A stretch of DNA of 64,000 nt from AP-15 sp963703665. Its GTDB lineage: Bacteria; Pseudomonadota; Alphaproteobacteria; ATCC43930; CGMCC-115725. Positions within the stretch are counted from its first letter, which is position 1; every line of letters begins with the position of its first letter. Made by a program: the position numbers and the translations under genes. Below the pieces are notes generated by a model. It was given only the letters and a program-made list of their open reading frames with translations, had not been told where the DNA came from and made no database searches. Location: NCBI GenBank assembly GCA_963703665.1, contig CAVPFB010000005.1, positions 124,001 to 188,000 of the forward strand. Direction: 5' to 3'. Of this stretch, positions 1-8,902 are shown in pieces.

Positions 1-813
1 CCTTCATCGTCTTGGGAGCGATCTATTTCTGCTTTATGATGGTCGGTGCCGCGATTGTCCTCGTCCCGTCGCCGGGCTGGGCGCCCGCCGGCTACACGGC
101 GCCGGCGCAATCGACCCGGCCCGTCACCACCAAGAGCGTCTACGTCTACCACGCGCTGAAGACGCCGCGATTCTGGCTGATCTGGCGGGTGCTGTGCCTC
201 AACGTCACCGCGGGCATCGGCGTTCTAGGCCAAGCCTCGGCCATGAGCCAGGAAATGTTCCCCGGGCGGGTCACCGCAACCGCCGCCGCCGGCTCTGTCG
301 GGCTGATGAGCCTGTTCAATATGGGCGGCCGCTTCTTCTGGGCATCGGTGTCCGACTATATCGGCCGAAAGAATACTTATTTCCTGTTTTTTGTCCTAGG
401 AATTATCCTCTATTCTGCCGTACCGCATACCGGCAAGATCGGCAGCGTGGCCCTATTCGTGCTGTGCTTCTGCATCATCATCAGCATGTAGGGCGGCGGC
501 TTCGCTACCGTGCCGGCCTATCTCCGCGACATGTTCGGCCACCCGGTATGTCGGCGCCATTCACGGCCTGCTGCTGACCGCCTGGGCGATGGCGGGGATC
601 TTCGGCCCGGTGCTAGTCAACTATATCCGCCAGTGCAACGTAAGCCACGGGGTCGCCATGGCGCAGGCCTACAACATGACGATGTATGTCATCGCGATGC
701 TGCTGGCCGTCGGCCTAGCGTGCAATGCCCTGATCAAGGCGGTTAATGCGCGGTACCACATGGGCGTTACAGAACCGAATGTCGCGCTCGCCCGTGACAC
801 CCGGAGGCCATGA
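1..813 (+). pseudogene. OFA-family MFS transporter (oxalate/formate antiporter type), 3' part, disrupted
   Basis: This is the C-terminal half of a major facilitator; the 5' part lies outside the window. The MGGRFFWASVSDYIGRKN segment is the MFS loop signature as seen in oxalate:formate antiporter-like proteins. The frame is stopped by TAG at 489-491, directly before GGGFATVPAYLRDMFG, where family members usually have Tyr (TAC/TAT to TAG). About 55 bases later (near 545) one extra C shifts the frame; the continuation YVGAIHGLLLTAWAMAGIFGP runs to TGA at 811-813. Several hydrophobic helices remain. With a nonsense codon and a frameshift it should not give a full transporter unless these are sequence errors. 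The stop overlaps the start of the next small gene by ATGA. The substrate cannot be deduced. Confidence 0.8.
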
Positions 814-920
814 TGACCGGCAACACCGCCAAGCTCGTTCTAGCCTGGGGCTTTATCGGCATCCCGCTGGTCTGGGGCATCGTCGAGACAGCGATCAACG
901 CCTTTAAGCTGTTCCATTAG
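810..920 (+). CDS. small single-helix protein, MFS transporter small subunit type
   Basis: A 36-residue ORF starting MMTGNTAKLVLAW and ending INAFKLFH, with one hydrophobic segment (about residues 8-28) rich in Trp and Gly. It begins inside the stop codon of the upstream OFA-family transporter (ATGA overlap at 810-813), which implies translational coupling. Very short one-helix proteins encoded directly after OFA-family MFS genes are annotated as MFS transporter small subunits; the position, length and sequence style match. The inferred role is an inner-membrane partner of the transporter. The ORF is intact although its partner is broken. Confidence 0.6.
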   Translation: MMTGNTAKLVLAWGFIGIPLVWGIVETAINAFKLFH

Positions 921-1560
921 CAGGTTATGCGAAAGCCCGCTTATCTTTTGTCGTGTGCCGTGATTCGCCGGCGGAGCGAGGAGGCCGAGGCGGGGAGTCG
1001 CGGTGCCGGGCGAAGACAGGCAAACAGTAAGAATATTCACCTATTTGAGGGGCGGGACGCATCCGAGCACGCCACTTGCTTCGACCACCGATGCCGAGGC
1101 CGCGATCTATCGCAGATCGTCGGGGACCGGGAATGGTTGTGCTGTCATGGGCCATCCGCTAACTAGCTAATTGAGAATCTCATTCCCATTCTATCGTTTC
1201 GAGCCATGAAAACGCGTTGATCTAACTGCGGAAAGTTTTTCGGCCTGCCGACGAACACCGTCCGCCCGATCCGTCAGAAATGTGCGCTCTTGATTTCAAA
1301 CAGGAATTTCGATGATCCGAGATTTGCTCGGTTTCAGCGACTATCGCGACTGATCGGTCGATCCTCGACGGCTATCGCAGCGATGCGCCGCTCAGGCGCC
1401 GAAGAAATATCGTCAGCCTGTCCAATAGATGTTCGAACGACGCTCGAGGCAAGGCAATCGACAACGCACGGATCGCGTCTCAAGCTGCCTCCGGGACCAG
1501 CGCGAGCGGGAGCGGTTGTTAGACCGAAAGACCATGGGCGTCGCGAACTTAGCAGGATCG
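921..1560. other. intergenic, no recognisable gene
   Basis: About 640 bases in which the only open frames are short, mutually overlapping and without family resemblance. I see no RNA gene and no clear promoter. It reads as decayed sequence between two pseudogenes. Confidence 0.5.
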
Positions 1561-1564
1561 CGGC

Positions 1565-1905
1565 GCTGCGACTCCGGATGCTGAAGAGCGACGAGCCAGG
1601 TCGCCGGCATCGCGTCGAGCACCTGCCCCACACGCTTCGACAACAGCAGTAAGGCGCGCTGATGATCACCGGCAGGAAGATCGCCAACGGCAGCAACGGT
1701 AAGGGTGAGGCGCCCGCGATGAAGACGCCACTGATCGCCGCGCTCCAGGCGACAGCGAACCAAAGAGTGTCTGGGATCATGACCGCCAGCCAGGCGTGCG
1801 GCGTTGGCTCGGCGTCAGGTCGGTGCTCTCGAGGCCGAGCCACAAACCGACCGCGATAACCCCATGAGCCATCAACTGGTGTGCCGAGGTCGGAAAGCCG
1901 CTCGC
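1565..1905 (-). pseudogene. remnant of a small multi-pass membrane protein
   Basis: Reading leftward, pieces in different frames join into one plausible membrane protein: AHGVIAVGLWLGLEST, then WLAVMIPDTLWFAVAWSAA, PLPLLPLAIFLPVI and KRVGQVLDAMPATWLVALQ. Each step needs a frame change (near 1790 and 1650) and the sequence decays after 1600. The pieces resemble an uncharacterised bacterial membrane-protein family with the LLPLAIFLP and QVLDAMP..WL segments, which I recognise only by pattern. No functional product is expected. Confidence 0.4.
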
Positions 1906-1980
1906 CGATGAGCCAAAGCAGGCTGCGCCAGGCGGGACGCGGCGGGAACAGCGGCGGCAGTCATCAGCGGTCCTCCATCC

Positions 1981-2252
1981 GTAACTACTGATAGCGACCT
2001 AGAATTCGCCATCCTGCGCGAACTCGGTCACCCGTCGGTGCCCGTCGCTACGACAGTGCACGAGCTCCAGATCGTCGGGTCTGTGCCGCGCGACCCTACC
2101 GATCAGCCGCTCAGCGTGATCGCGACACCAACCCACGTGATCCGCATCAGGCGCCCAGGCGCCGCGCCAAGGGGCCTCGACTGGAGCGCCTCAGCGCCGA
2201 GGACCTGGAAGAAATGCCAATTCTGGGCGACTTCAAGAGAACCATGACATAG
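1981..2252 (+). pseudogene. 3' remnant of a 5-formyltetrahydrofolate cyclo-ligase family gene
   Basis: The frame through 1984-2175 reads EFAILRELGHPSVPVATTVH, then VPRDPTDQPLSVIATPTHVIR. After a frame change near 2190 it continues LSAEDLEEMPILGDFKRTM to TAG at 2250-2252. The TTVH...VP.DPTD.P...I.TPT.V.R pattern is that of the C-terminal half of the 5-formyl-THF cyclo-ligase-like family. The N-terminal half with the ATP-binding residues is absent upstream, so this is a truncated, frameshifted relic. Related proteins sit in catabolic clusters, which fits the neighbouring acyl-CoA dehydrogenases. Confidence 0.5.
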
Positions 2253-2393
2253 ATATTTCTTGGGTTATTCCCGCATTTTCGCATCCTGTTGCCGAACGAT
2301 ATTGCGGATTATGGCCCGACCGGGATAGTGCGGATACTCGCATCAGTTGGCGTTCAAGACGTGCGGCCCGGACTTCCGGCCAGGCCCGGCGTC

Positions 2394-3650
2394 TCACCCC
2401 ACCGTGTTTCGTGGAACATCCTTGAACGGCTTTTCCGTGTCGCCGGTCCGCTCTCGCGGCATTCTCAGTACGCGTTCGCTGATGATGTTGCGCTGGATCT
2501 CGTCGGTGCCGCCGGCGATCGAGCTGGCCGGCACCGAGACCAGGATCTCCGCCAGTAATCCGTTCATCGGGCTGTCATCGCCGGTCAGCAACGCATCCGG
2601 CCCGAGCAGCGATGTATGTACGCGAGCCGCCGCCCGGGCGATGATGCTCGACGCCAATTTGCCGAGGGAGCCCTCGGGGCCCTGCGGGCGCCCCTGCTCC
2701 TGCGCCGTGCGAGCGCGGCGGGCGGTCCATTCCGCCGCCTTCGACATCGCCAGCACTTTGGCGATCTCCTGCCGCAGCACCGGATCGTTGATCTTCCCGC
2801 TCGCCCTCACCCGTTCCAGGATCAGATCGACGCGGCCCGCACGCTGCGGATACCATTTGTAGGGCTCCATCGTCGTGCGGATTTCCTCTCGCTCCTCCCT
2901 GTAGATGCGGCCCGGCTTGTCGGAGGGGATCGCCCAGCTGCGCAGCGCGTCGGCACCGCGGCGCTCGTGCATCAAGGTCGTCGTCGTCACCGCCCAGCCG
3001 TTGCCGACATCGGAGACAAGAAATTCAGGCTCGACCTTCGCGTCGGTAAAGAACACCTGGTTGAACGAGGCATAGCCGTTCATCTGTCGCAATGGCTGCA
3101 CCGTCACACCCGGTTGCTTCATGTCGATAATGAAATACGAGAGGCCCCGGTGCTTCGGCCGATCCCAGTCGGTACGCGCCAGCAACAGCCCCCAATGCGC
3201 CTTATGCGCGCTGGTGGTCCACACCTTCTGCCCGTTGACGACCCATTGATTGCCGCGGAGGTCGGCGCGCGTCACCGCGCCGGCCACGTCGGACCCGCTG
3301 CCCGGTTCGCTGAACAACTGGCACCAGATATCTTCGCCAGTCAGGATCCGCCGCAGGAACTTCTCCTTCTGCAAATCGGTCCCGTGCTCCAGAATGGTCG
3401 CGGCGGCAAGGGTGCGGATGCCGACCTTGGCAACGCCGATCGCACCGATGCGCTTCAATTCCTCCTCGACCACCGGCACCAGGCCGACGGGCAGATCGCG
3501 GCCGTACCAGCGCGACGGCCAATGCGGGACGCCCCACCCGGCCTCGGCCAGTTTGAGACGCCACTCCACCAGCCCGCAGTCCGGGTTCCAGTTTGCTTCC
3601 AGCCAGGCGCGGACTTCGGCGCGGACGGTATCTTCGTTGGTCTCGGTCAT
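2394..3650 (-). CDS. acyl-CoA dehydrogenase family protein (distal of a pair)
   Basis: A flavoprotein expected to oxidise an acyl-CoA thioester to the 2,3-enoyl-CoA, passing electrons to ETF in the cytoplasm. The 418-residue protein (from MTETNEDTV; an upstream in-frame Met at 3674 would overlap the previous gene) has the FAD-contacting stretch QLFSEPGSGSDVAG near residue 110, WVVNGQKVWTTSAH following, and the C-terminal SIAGGTDEIQRNIISERVL typical of the family. It lies 11 bp downstream of a second acyl-CoA dehydrogenase on the same strand, so the two are probably co-transcribed and may form a heteromeric enzyme like the paired ACADs of side-chain or terpenoid degradation (inference). The substrate is unknown. 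Confidence 0.88.
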   Translation of the reverse strand: MTETNEDTVRAEVRAWLEANWNPDCGLVEWRLKLAEAGWGVPHWPSRWYGRDLPVGLVPVVEEELKRIGAIGVAKVGIRTLAAATILEHGTDLQKEKFLRRILTGEDIWCQLFSEPGSGSDVAGAVTRADLRGNQWVVNGQKVWTTSAHKAHWGLLLARTDWDRPKHRGLSYFIIDMKQPGVTVQPLRQMNGYASFNQVFFTDAKVEPEFLVSDVGNGWAVTTTTLMHERRGADALRSWAIPSDKPGRIYREEREEIRTTMEPYKWYPQRAGRVDLILERVRASGKINDPVLRQEIAKVLAMSKAAEWTARRARTAQEQGRPQGPEGSLGKLASSIIARAAARVHTSLLGPDALLTGDDSPMNGLLAEILVSVPASSIAGGTDEIQRNIISERVLRMPRERTGDTEKPFKDVPRNTVG

Positions 3651-3661
3651 ATTGTTCGCCC

Positions 3662-4777
3662 TCAGGCCGTCCACTTCTGCAGCATCAGTTCGCGGTGATA
3701 GCCGGCATCGCCCAAAAACACCTCGGAGCTTTTTGCCCGCTTGAACCAGAGATGCGTGTCATTGTCCCAGGTGAAGCCCATGCCGCCATGGATCTGCACC
3801 GCGTTGACGGCGGTTTGCATATACGCATCGCTGGCGCAAGCCTTGGCGAGATGGGCGTTGGCGGCCGCGTCGCCATCCCCGTCGTCGAGCGAGGCCGCGG
3901 CATAATAGGCAGCCGATTTGGCCAGTTCCACCTCCAGCAGCATATCGGCCTGCTTGTGCTTCATCGACTGGAACGAAGCGATTGGCCTGCCGAACTGCAT
4001 GCGCATCATCGCGTATGCGAGCGCATCCTCCCTCAGCCTCTCCGCCCCGCCAACCATCTCGTTGGCCAGACATACCGCGGCCTCGACCATCGTGCGGGCA
4101 AATGGTGCCGCCCCGCCGCCGGCCGTGCCGAGCTGACGGGCCGCCACGTGATCGAACTCGAGCCGGGCGAATTTGCGCGTCGAGTCCATCGATTTGAGGA
4201 CGCGGCGGGTGAGCCCGGCGGCGCTGCCGTCGACGGCGAATAACGACAGGCCCTGCGACGCGTGGGCAAGAACGACGATCAAATCGGCTGTGTGGCCGTC
4301 GACGACGTAGCTTTTATGCCCGTTTAGGACAATTTCACCGCCTTCGGCAGTCGCGGCTAACGCCGTACCCTCGGCGTCCCAGCGCCCGTTGTCCTCGACC
4401 CAGGCAAGGGTCGCGGTCGTGTCGCCGGCGGCGATGCCCGGCAGCAGCGCCTGCTTTTCCACCTCCGTGCCCGCGTTCATGACGGCGCCGGCGGCCAGCA
4501 CCGCAGTCGCGAAATACGGTGCGCAGAGCAGCGCGCGCCCCATTTCCTCCAGCACAATGCATTGGTCGCCAAAGCCAAGCCCGTAGCCACCATAGGCTTC
4601 GGGAATGCAAATCGCGGTCAGACCGAGCGCGGAGTTCATCGCGCGCCACCCGTCGCGCTCGTAGCCATGTTCGGTCTCCATCAACCGCCGCACCTCCTCG
4701 GTCGGCGAACGGTCTGTCAGCAGGCGGCGCAGGTTTGAGCGGAACTCTTCCTGCTCGCTTGAAAAACTGAACTTCAC
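3662..4777 (-). CDS. acyl-CoA dehydrogenase family protein (proximal of a pair)
   Basis: A 371-residue acyl-CoA dehydrogenase. N-terminal helical domain MKFSFSSEQEEFRSNLRRLL, middle segment IPEAYGGYGLGFGDQCIVLEEMG, then LNGHKSYVVDGHTADLIVV, and a C-terminal domain with QFGRPIASFQSMKHKQADM and AVNAVQIHGGMGFTWDNDTHLWFKRAK. IHGGMGFTWD is the C-terminal FAD/CoA-binding signature. It is slightly shorter than typical ACADs, as is common for one member of a two-gene pair. It is the first gene of a leftward operon with the neighbouring ACAD; 4778-5117 separates it from a divergent SDR gene, so a promoter is expected there, though I cannot identify one. Confidence 0.88.
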   Translation of the reverse strand: MKFSFSSEQEEFRSNLRRLLTDRSPTEEVRRLMETEHGYERDGWRAMNSALGLTAICIPEAYGGYGLGFGDQCIVLEEMGRALLCAPYFATAVLAAGAVMNAGTEVEKQALLPGIAAGDTTATLAWVEDNGRWDAEGTALAATAEGGEIVLNGHKSYVVDGHTADLIVVLAHASQGLSLFAVDGSAAGLTRRVLKSMDSTRKFARLEFDHVAARQLGTAGGGAAPFARTMVEAAVCLANEMVGGAERLREDALAYAMMRMQFGRPIASFQSMKHKQADMLLEVELAKSAAYYAAASLDDGDGDAAANAHLAKACASDAYMQTAVNAVQIHGGMGFTWDNDTHLWFKRAKSSEVFLGDAGYHRELMLQKWTA

Positions 4778-5117
4778 GGAGCTCTCCCGGCGTGTTCGGT
4801 CTGATTACCGGCGGCACTCACAGCCGGCTTTCCATCGAGGTGGCCCGATCGACCATAATTTTCCTGACGCGCTCCGTTGCAGGCGTCAACATGATAATCG
4901 CAAAAGCCTGCCGATCGCCTGGGCTGCGAGCGGCTGCGGAAGGTACGGGAAGGCGTGGCAAATTGCGCTATCATGGGCGATCAGCGGGACCCCGGTCCCG
5001 GCCTCGGCGCCAGTGCGGGTCGACGGTCGCGGCCAGCGCGCGATTCTGAAACATCGTGCTGCACAGGCGGAGCCGAGGGTCGGAGTTCGACGCAGATATC
5101 GCAGGGGTGATCGCGGC

Positions 5118-5870
5118 ATGGGCAAGCTTGAAGGGAAAGTCGCGCTGGTTACCGGATCGGGGCGCAATATCGGCCGTGTGACCGTGCTGAAGCTGGCCGG
5201 CGAAGGTGCGAATGTTGTGGTCAATGCGCGTTCCAATCAGCAGGAGGCGGAGACCGTCGCGCGTGAAGCCCGGGATCTCGGGGTCAAGGCGGTCGCCGTT
5301 CTCGCCGACGTGGGCAAAAAGGCAGAGGTCGAGGCCCTGGCCGGCAGGGCTCTGTCCGAGTTCGGCCGGGTCGACATCCTGATCAACAATGCCGCGATCC
5401 GGCCGCACAAGCCGTTCACGGAAACGACCGATGCAGACTGGGAATTGATCCGCAGCGTGGTTCTTGACGGACCTCTCTACCTGACGCGCGCGCTGATCGA
5501 GCCGATGGTGAAGGATCGCTACGGGCGCATTCTGTTCTTCCTCGGCGATGGCGCGATTTCCGCTCGCGGTAGCGGCCGCACACATCTGTCTGCAGCGAAG
5601 ATGGGCCTGATCGGCATGGCGCGCGGGCTCGCCTCGGAATTCGCTCCCCATAACATCCGGGTTAACGTCGTTTCGCCGGGCAGCATCGATACGCGGCGCG
5701 ACAATCCGGAGTGGTATCAGGATCGCCTGCCGGACGCCGCTGGCATCCCGCTCGGGCGGCAAGGCAGCGTCGACGAGATTGCCGCGACCTGCCTGTTCCT
5801 GGTCAGCGAGGATGCCGGCTTCATTACCGGACAGACGATCCACGTCAATGGCGGGGCGCACTATTACTGA
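5118..5870 (+). CDS. SDR-family protein lacking the catalytic tyrosine
   Basis: A 250-residue short-chain dehydrogenase/reductase fold. The NAD(P)-binding glycine motif TGSGRNIGR is near residue 12, DILINNAAIRPHKPF near 90, and the C-terminal FITGQTIHVNGG is present. The usual YxxxK is altered: the sequence is RTHLSAAKMG, so Leu replaces Tyr, and the catalytic-Ser strand reads ILFFLGDGAISARG instead of the usual NISS. The start at 5118 (MGKLEGKVALVTG) matches the family; the frame is open further upstream but that part looks non-coding. It is divergent from the two ACAD genes, so it may serve the same acyl-CoA pathway, but classical dehydrogenase chemistry is doubtful. Fold certain, activity uncertain. 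Confidence 0.85.
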   Translation: MGKLEGKVALVTGSGRNIGRVTVLKLAGEGANVVVNARSNQQEAETVAREARDLGVKAVAVLADVGKKAEVEALAGRALSEFGRVDILINNAAIRPHKPFTETTDADWELIRSVVLDGPLYLTRALIEPMVKDRYGRILFFLGDGAISARGSGRTHLSAAKMGLIGMARGLASEFAPHNIRVNVVSPGSIDTRRDNPEWYQDRLPDAAGIPLGRQGSVDEIAATCLFLVSEDAGFITGQTIHVNGGAHYY

Positions 5871-5898
5871 ACGGCGGTGCACCCGGCAGCTAAAAGCG

Positions 5899-6085
5899 CT
5901 ATCGCAGCTGCGCCGATGCGGCGGCGTGTTCCGCGGTGCGCAGGCCGAAAACGCAACTCTTGATCAAGCCGCCGGCATAGCCGAGGGCGCCGCCGCCGCC
6001 TTCAAGGCCGCCGGCAGTGCCGCCGGCGGCATAGAGGCCGGCGATCGTCGAACTGTCCGGCCGCTTCACCCTGCCGCGCCCGCAA
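5899..6085 (-). pseudogene. C-terminal fragment of an FAD-dependent oxidoreductase
   Basis: The leftward frame reads STIAGLYAAGGTAGGLEG, then GGGGALGYAGGLIKSCVFGLRTAEHAA and a stop at 5899-5901. G.YAAGE/GTAGG near the C-terminus, followed by G..LG.A...G..A, is the final FAD-binding segment of fumarate reductase/succinate dehydrogenase-type flavoproteins. No matching N-terminal domain or catalytic part precedes it to the right, so it is a truncated relic. Confidence 0.5.
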
Positions 6086-6491
6086 AGGATATTAAGTGGC
6101 GTAGCGGCCGCGGAGTGCTTACATTGCAGGAGCCGGTAAGTAAAGTAAGCCCTATCTAAGAAGGGCTGCTCGGAATGCCGATTACATGTTCCGGCTCCTG
6201 GCCGGAATCTCGCGGTCTTCCGCATAGCATCATGAATTTCATGCGTCGCCCCTGGGTAGGCCATCCCCTTGGCACCTGATTTACCCGTCCACACAACGAC
6301 GTGTCCCAAATGGGTTGAGCGTCTATAATTACCCCAAACGTTTTAGGGACACCCAGGAGAAGGGTCTGTTCCAAACTCGTTCGATCTTCCCGTTGTTTAT
6401 CTGACACCCCGACGCTATGCCCTCTGCCCGCTCGACTTCAACCGCCGAGCGTGTTGACGCCGCCGAACGCGTGTGCTGGCCTTGCGGCGTC
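6086..6491. other. intergenic, no recognisable gene
   Basis: About 400 bases of lower GC than the surroundings, with short open frames of no recognisable family. It lies between the flavoprotein relic and the acetyltransferase gene. Confidence 0.4.
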
Positions 6492-7214
6492 ATGGAACAC
6501 GAACCGCAGCGCAATGAGCGGGGGCAGCCGGTCGGTTGGCCGATCGAGGGCTGGTCGCCGCGGCCGCGCCCGCCGAGAACCACGATGCCCGGCGCCTTCG
6601 CCACGGTCGAGCCGCTCGACCCCGACCGCCATGCCGCCGAACTGTTCGACGCCAATTCCGAGGACCGCGAGGGGGCGGCCTGGAACTATTACAATTTCGG
6701 TCCGTTCACGACGTTTCCAGAATACCGCGCCTGGCTCGACGCCGCCGGCGCCAATCCCGACCGGTTCTATCACGCGATCCGCGATAATGCGCACGGCCAG
6801 GCGGTCGGCGTCGCGGTCTATCAGAACTGCGTGCCGGCGATGGGCACGATCGAGATCGGCGGCCTTGTGTTCAGCCCGCGGCTGCAGCGCCGGCCTGCGG
6901 CGACCGAAGCGATGTATCTGATGATGCACCGGGTGTTCGACGAACTCGGCTACCGCCGCTACGAATGGAAATGCAATTCGTTGAACCTGCCGTCGCGCGC
7001 CGCCGCGGTCCGGCTCGGCTTTCGGTATGAGGGCCTGTTCCGCCAGGCGATGATCACCCGAGGGCGCAACCGCGACACCGCCTGGTTCTCGGTCATCGAC
7101 CGCGACTGGCCGGCTCTGCGCGCCGCCTTCGAGCGCTGGCTCGACCCGGGTAATTTCGCGGCCGACGGCAGCCAGCGCCGGCGGCTGGCGGATCTCCGAT
7201 CCGGCGCCGGATGA
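6492..7214 (+). CDS. GNAT-family N-acetyltransferase (RimJ/RimL-like)
   Basis: A 240-residue protein of the GNAT_3/RimL type. After N-terminal PVGWPIEGWSPR it has LDPDRHAAELFDA and NYYNFGPFTTFPEYRAWLDA. The core strand GTIEIGGLVFSPRLQRRPAATEAMYLMMHRVFDELGYRRYEWKCNSLNLPSRAAAVRLGFRYEG contains the acetyl-CoA pyrophosphate-binding loop (SPRLQRRPAATEA) and the family's N..S..AA..LGF.YEG. The start at 6492 (MEHEPQRNERG) is preferred; the frame opens at 6417 but lacks similarity before this Met. The stop overlaps the next start (ATGA at 7211-7214), coupling it to the exporter, so both may act on the same small molecule (inference). Confidence 0.85.
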   Translation: MEHEPQRNERGQPVGWPIEGWSPRPRPPRTTMPGAFATVEPLDPDRHAAELFDANSEDREGAAWNYYNFGPFTTFPEYRAWLDAAGANPDRFYHAIRDNAHGQAVGVAVYQNCVPAMGTIEIGGLVFSPRLQRRPAATEAMYLMMHRVFDELGYRRYEWKCNSLNLPSRAAAVRLGFRYEGLFRQAMITRGRNRDTAWFSVIDRDWPALRAAFERWLDPGNFAADGSQRRRLADLRSGAG

Positions 7215-8464
7215 GCGGCCGACCGGCACCGTCGCTGACGCTGCTGTCGGCGATAACGGCGCTCGCGTTCTGCGGCTTGCACATGGTCGTGCCGGCCTTG
7301 CCGCTGCTGGTCGCGGTATTCGCCGACACGCCGGCGCACGTGCAGCTCGTCGTGAGCCTCTATCTCGCCGGGATTGCCGCCGGGCAGCTTGTCTACGGCC
7401 CGGTTTCCGACCGCATCGGGCGGCGTCCGGTGTTGCTCGCCGGTCTCGCGGCGTTTCTCGTCGGCACGGCGCTGTGCAGCGCCGCATGGTCGTTGCCGGC
7501 ATTGATCGCGGGACGCGTTCTGCAGGCGCTCGGTGCCTGCGCCGGCGTCGTGCTGAGCCGCGCGATGATCCGCGACGTCTACGAGCGCGAGGCGGCGGCG
7601 CGCGGATTGGCGCTGGTCATGATGGCGATGACGCTGGCCCCGGCGATCTCGCCGGCACTCGGCGCCTACCTCGCCGAATGGTTTGGCTGGCGGGCGATCT
7701 TCGCGGTGCTCGGCGGGTTGGGCGGCGTTGTTCTTGTTGTAACCGTCATCTGGCTCGGCGAGACCAACCGGCAGCGGGTCCGGCTCGATCTCGCCGGCAT
7801 GGCGGGGGCCAACCTGACGCTGCTGCGCTCGCCCGCCTTTGTCGGCTTTGCCGTGTGCGGCGCCTGCACCAGCGCGTCGTGGTTTACGTTCGTCGCCAGC
7901 GCGCCGCACATCCTGGCGGAAGCGCTGCGCCGGCCGCCGAGCACCTATGGGCTGATGATCCTGCTGCCGATGGCGACCTACATGCTCGGCAATGCCGCGG
8001 CGGCGCGGTTCGCGCCGCGCTTCGGGAGCTTACAGCTGCTGCTCGCCGGCCGGGCGCTCGCCTTTGCCGCCGCCCTCGCGATGGCGCTGTGGGCTGGCTC
8101 GGCCCCTCTCAGCGTCGGGCTCCTATTCGTGCCGATCGGGCTGGCCGAAATCGGCGACGGCATGAGCGGGCCCGCGGTCATGGCGGCGGCGCTCAGCACC
8201 CATCCGCGGCTCGCCGGCACCGCGTCCGGGCTGATGGGCTTTCTTCAGATGGCCGCTGCCGCTCTCGGCAGCTTCGTCGTCGCTTTGCTGCCGTACCGGA
8301 ACGCATTCGGCATGATCGCGCTGTACGGCGGCTTTGTCGCGCTCGGGCTGGCTGCTGCAGTTTTCGCCGTGCGGTGCGCGCAACCGCTGGCGGTCGCCGT
8401 TGCGGAGGAGTGGCCGGTCTTACCGGGCGCGCCCGCGCCTGCGCCTGCCGCCGACCGAACTTGA
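7211..8464 (+). CDS. Bcr/CflA-type MFS multidrug efflux transporter
   Basis: A 417-residue inner-membrane protein with about 12 hydrophobic helices. Features of the drug:H+ antiporter Bcr/CflA group: the N-terminal LPLLVAVF...VQLVVSLYLAGIAAGQLVYGPVSDRIGRRPVLL (MFS signature GPVSDRIGRRP near residues 63-73) and the antiporter-style helix 5 region LALVMMAMTLAPAISPALGAYLAEWFGWRAIF. It is translationally coupled to the acetyltransferase gene by an ATGA overlap. The substrate is unknown; an acetylated or toxic small molecule is a guess from context. Confidence 0.88.
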   Translation: MSGRPAPSLTLLSAITALAFCGLHMVVPALPLLVAVFADTPAHVQLVVSLYLAGIAAGQLVYGPVSDRIGRRPVLLAGLAAFLVGTALCSAAWSLPALIAGRVLQALGACAGVVLSRAMIRDVYEREAAARGLALVMMAMTLAPAISPALGAYLAEWFGWRAIFAVLGGLGGVVLVVTVIWLGETNRQRVRLDLAGMAGANLTLLRSPAFVGFAVCGACTSASWFTFVASAPHILAEALRRPPSTYGLMILLPMATYMLGNAAAARFAPRFGSLQLLLAGRALAFAAALAMALWAGSAPLSVGLLFVPIGLAEIGDGMSGPAVMAAALSTHPRLAGTASGLMGFLQMAAAALGSFVVALLPYRNAFGMIALYGGFVALGLAAAVFAVRCAQPLAVAVAEEWPVLPGAPAPAPAADRT

Positions 8465-8902
8465 AGGGGACCCATGGCTACGCCCGGAGGCCTTCTAGTG
8501 GTAATCGGGGCAAGGGAGGACGCCGATCCGACCGTATCGTCGTCGGCGCTTCACGACGATGAATTTCGCCGGGCAACAGTGGCGATCCGAGCGGAATTTA
8601 CACCACGTCGTCGGTGGTAGCGCCGAGATCCAAGTGGTGATCGGTGCAGCTGGCAAGGGCGCCGTTTCGGCAGACTGTCCTGTGGATTGCTGCGCGGTCC
8701 ACCGCCGTCCGTACTGCTTTTGAACGCGGCCATTCTCGGCCCGCAAGCAGCATGTGATGATAGCCGACAATGACGTTCGCGCGTTTGGCATTCGTCGGGC
8801 GTACGCAGCTAAAATGCTCGCCGCTGCCTGCCGCGCTGGCGAACCCGGCCCTCGATGATAGAATGCCCAGCGCATCGATGGCATTGACGGGGATGGGAAG
8901 CG
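8465..8902. other. intergenic, one doubtful micro-ORF
   Basis: About 440 bases between the exporter and the next hydrolase. An ORF at 8474-8620 could give 48 residues (MATPGGLLVVIGARED...) and has a GAAGGGGA ribosome-binding-like sequence just before it, but it has no recognisable family. Nothing else stands out; the long leftward open frame here is the antisense of the 8903 gene. Confidence 0.3.
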
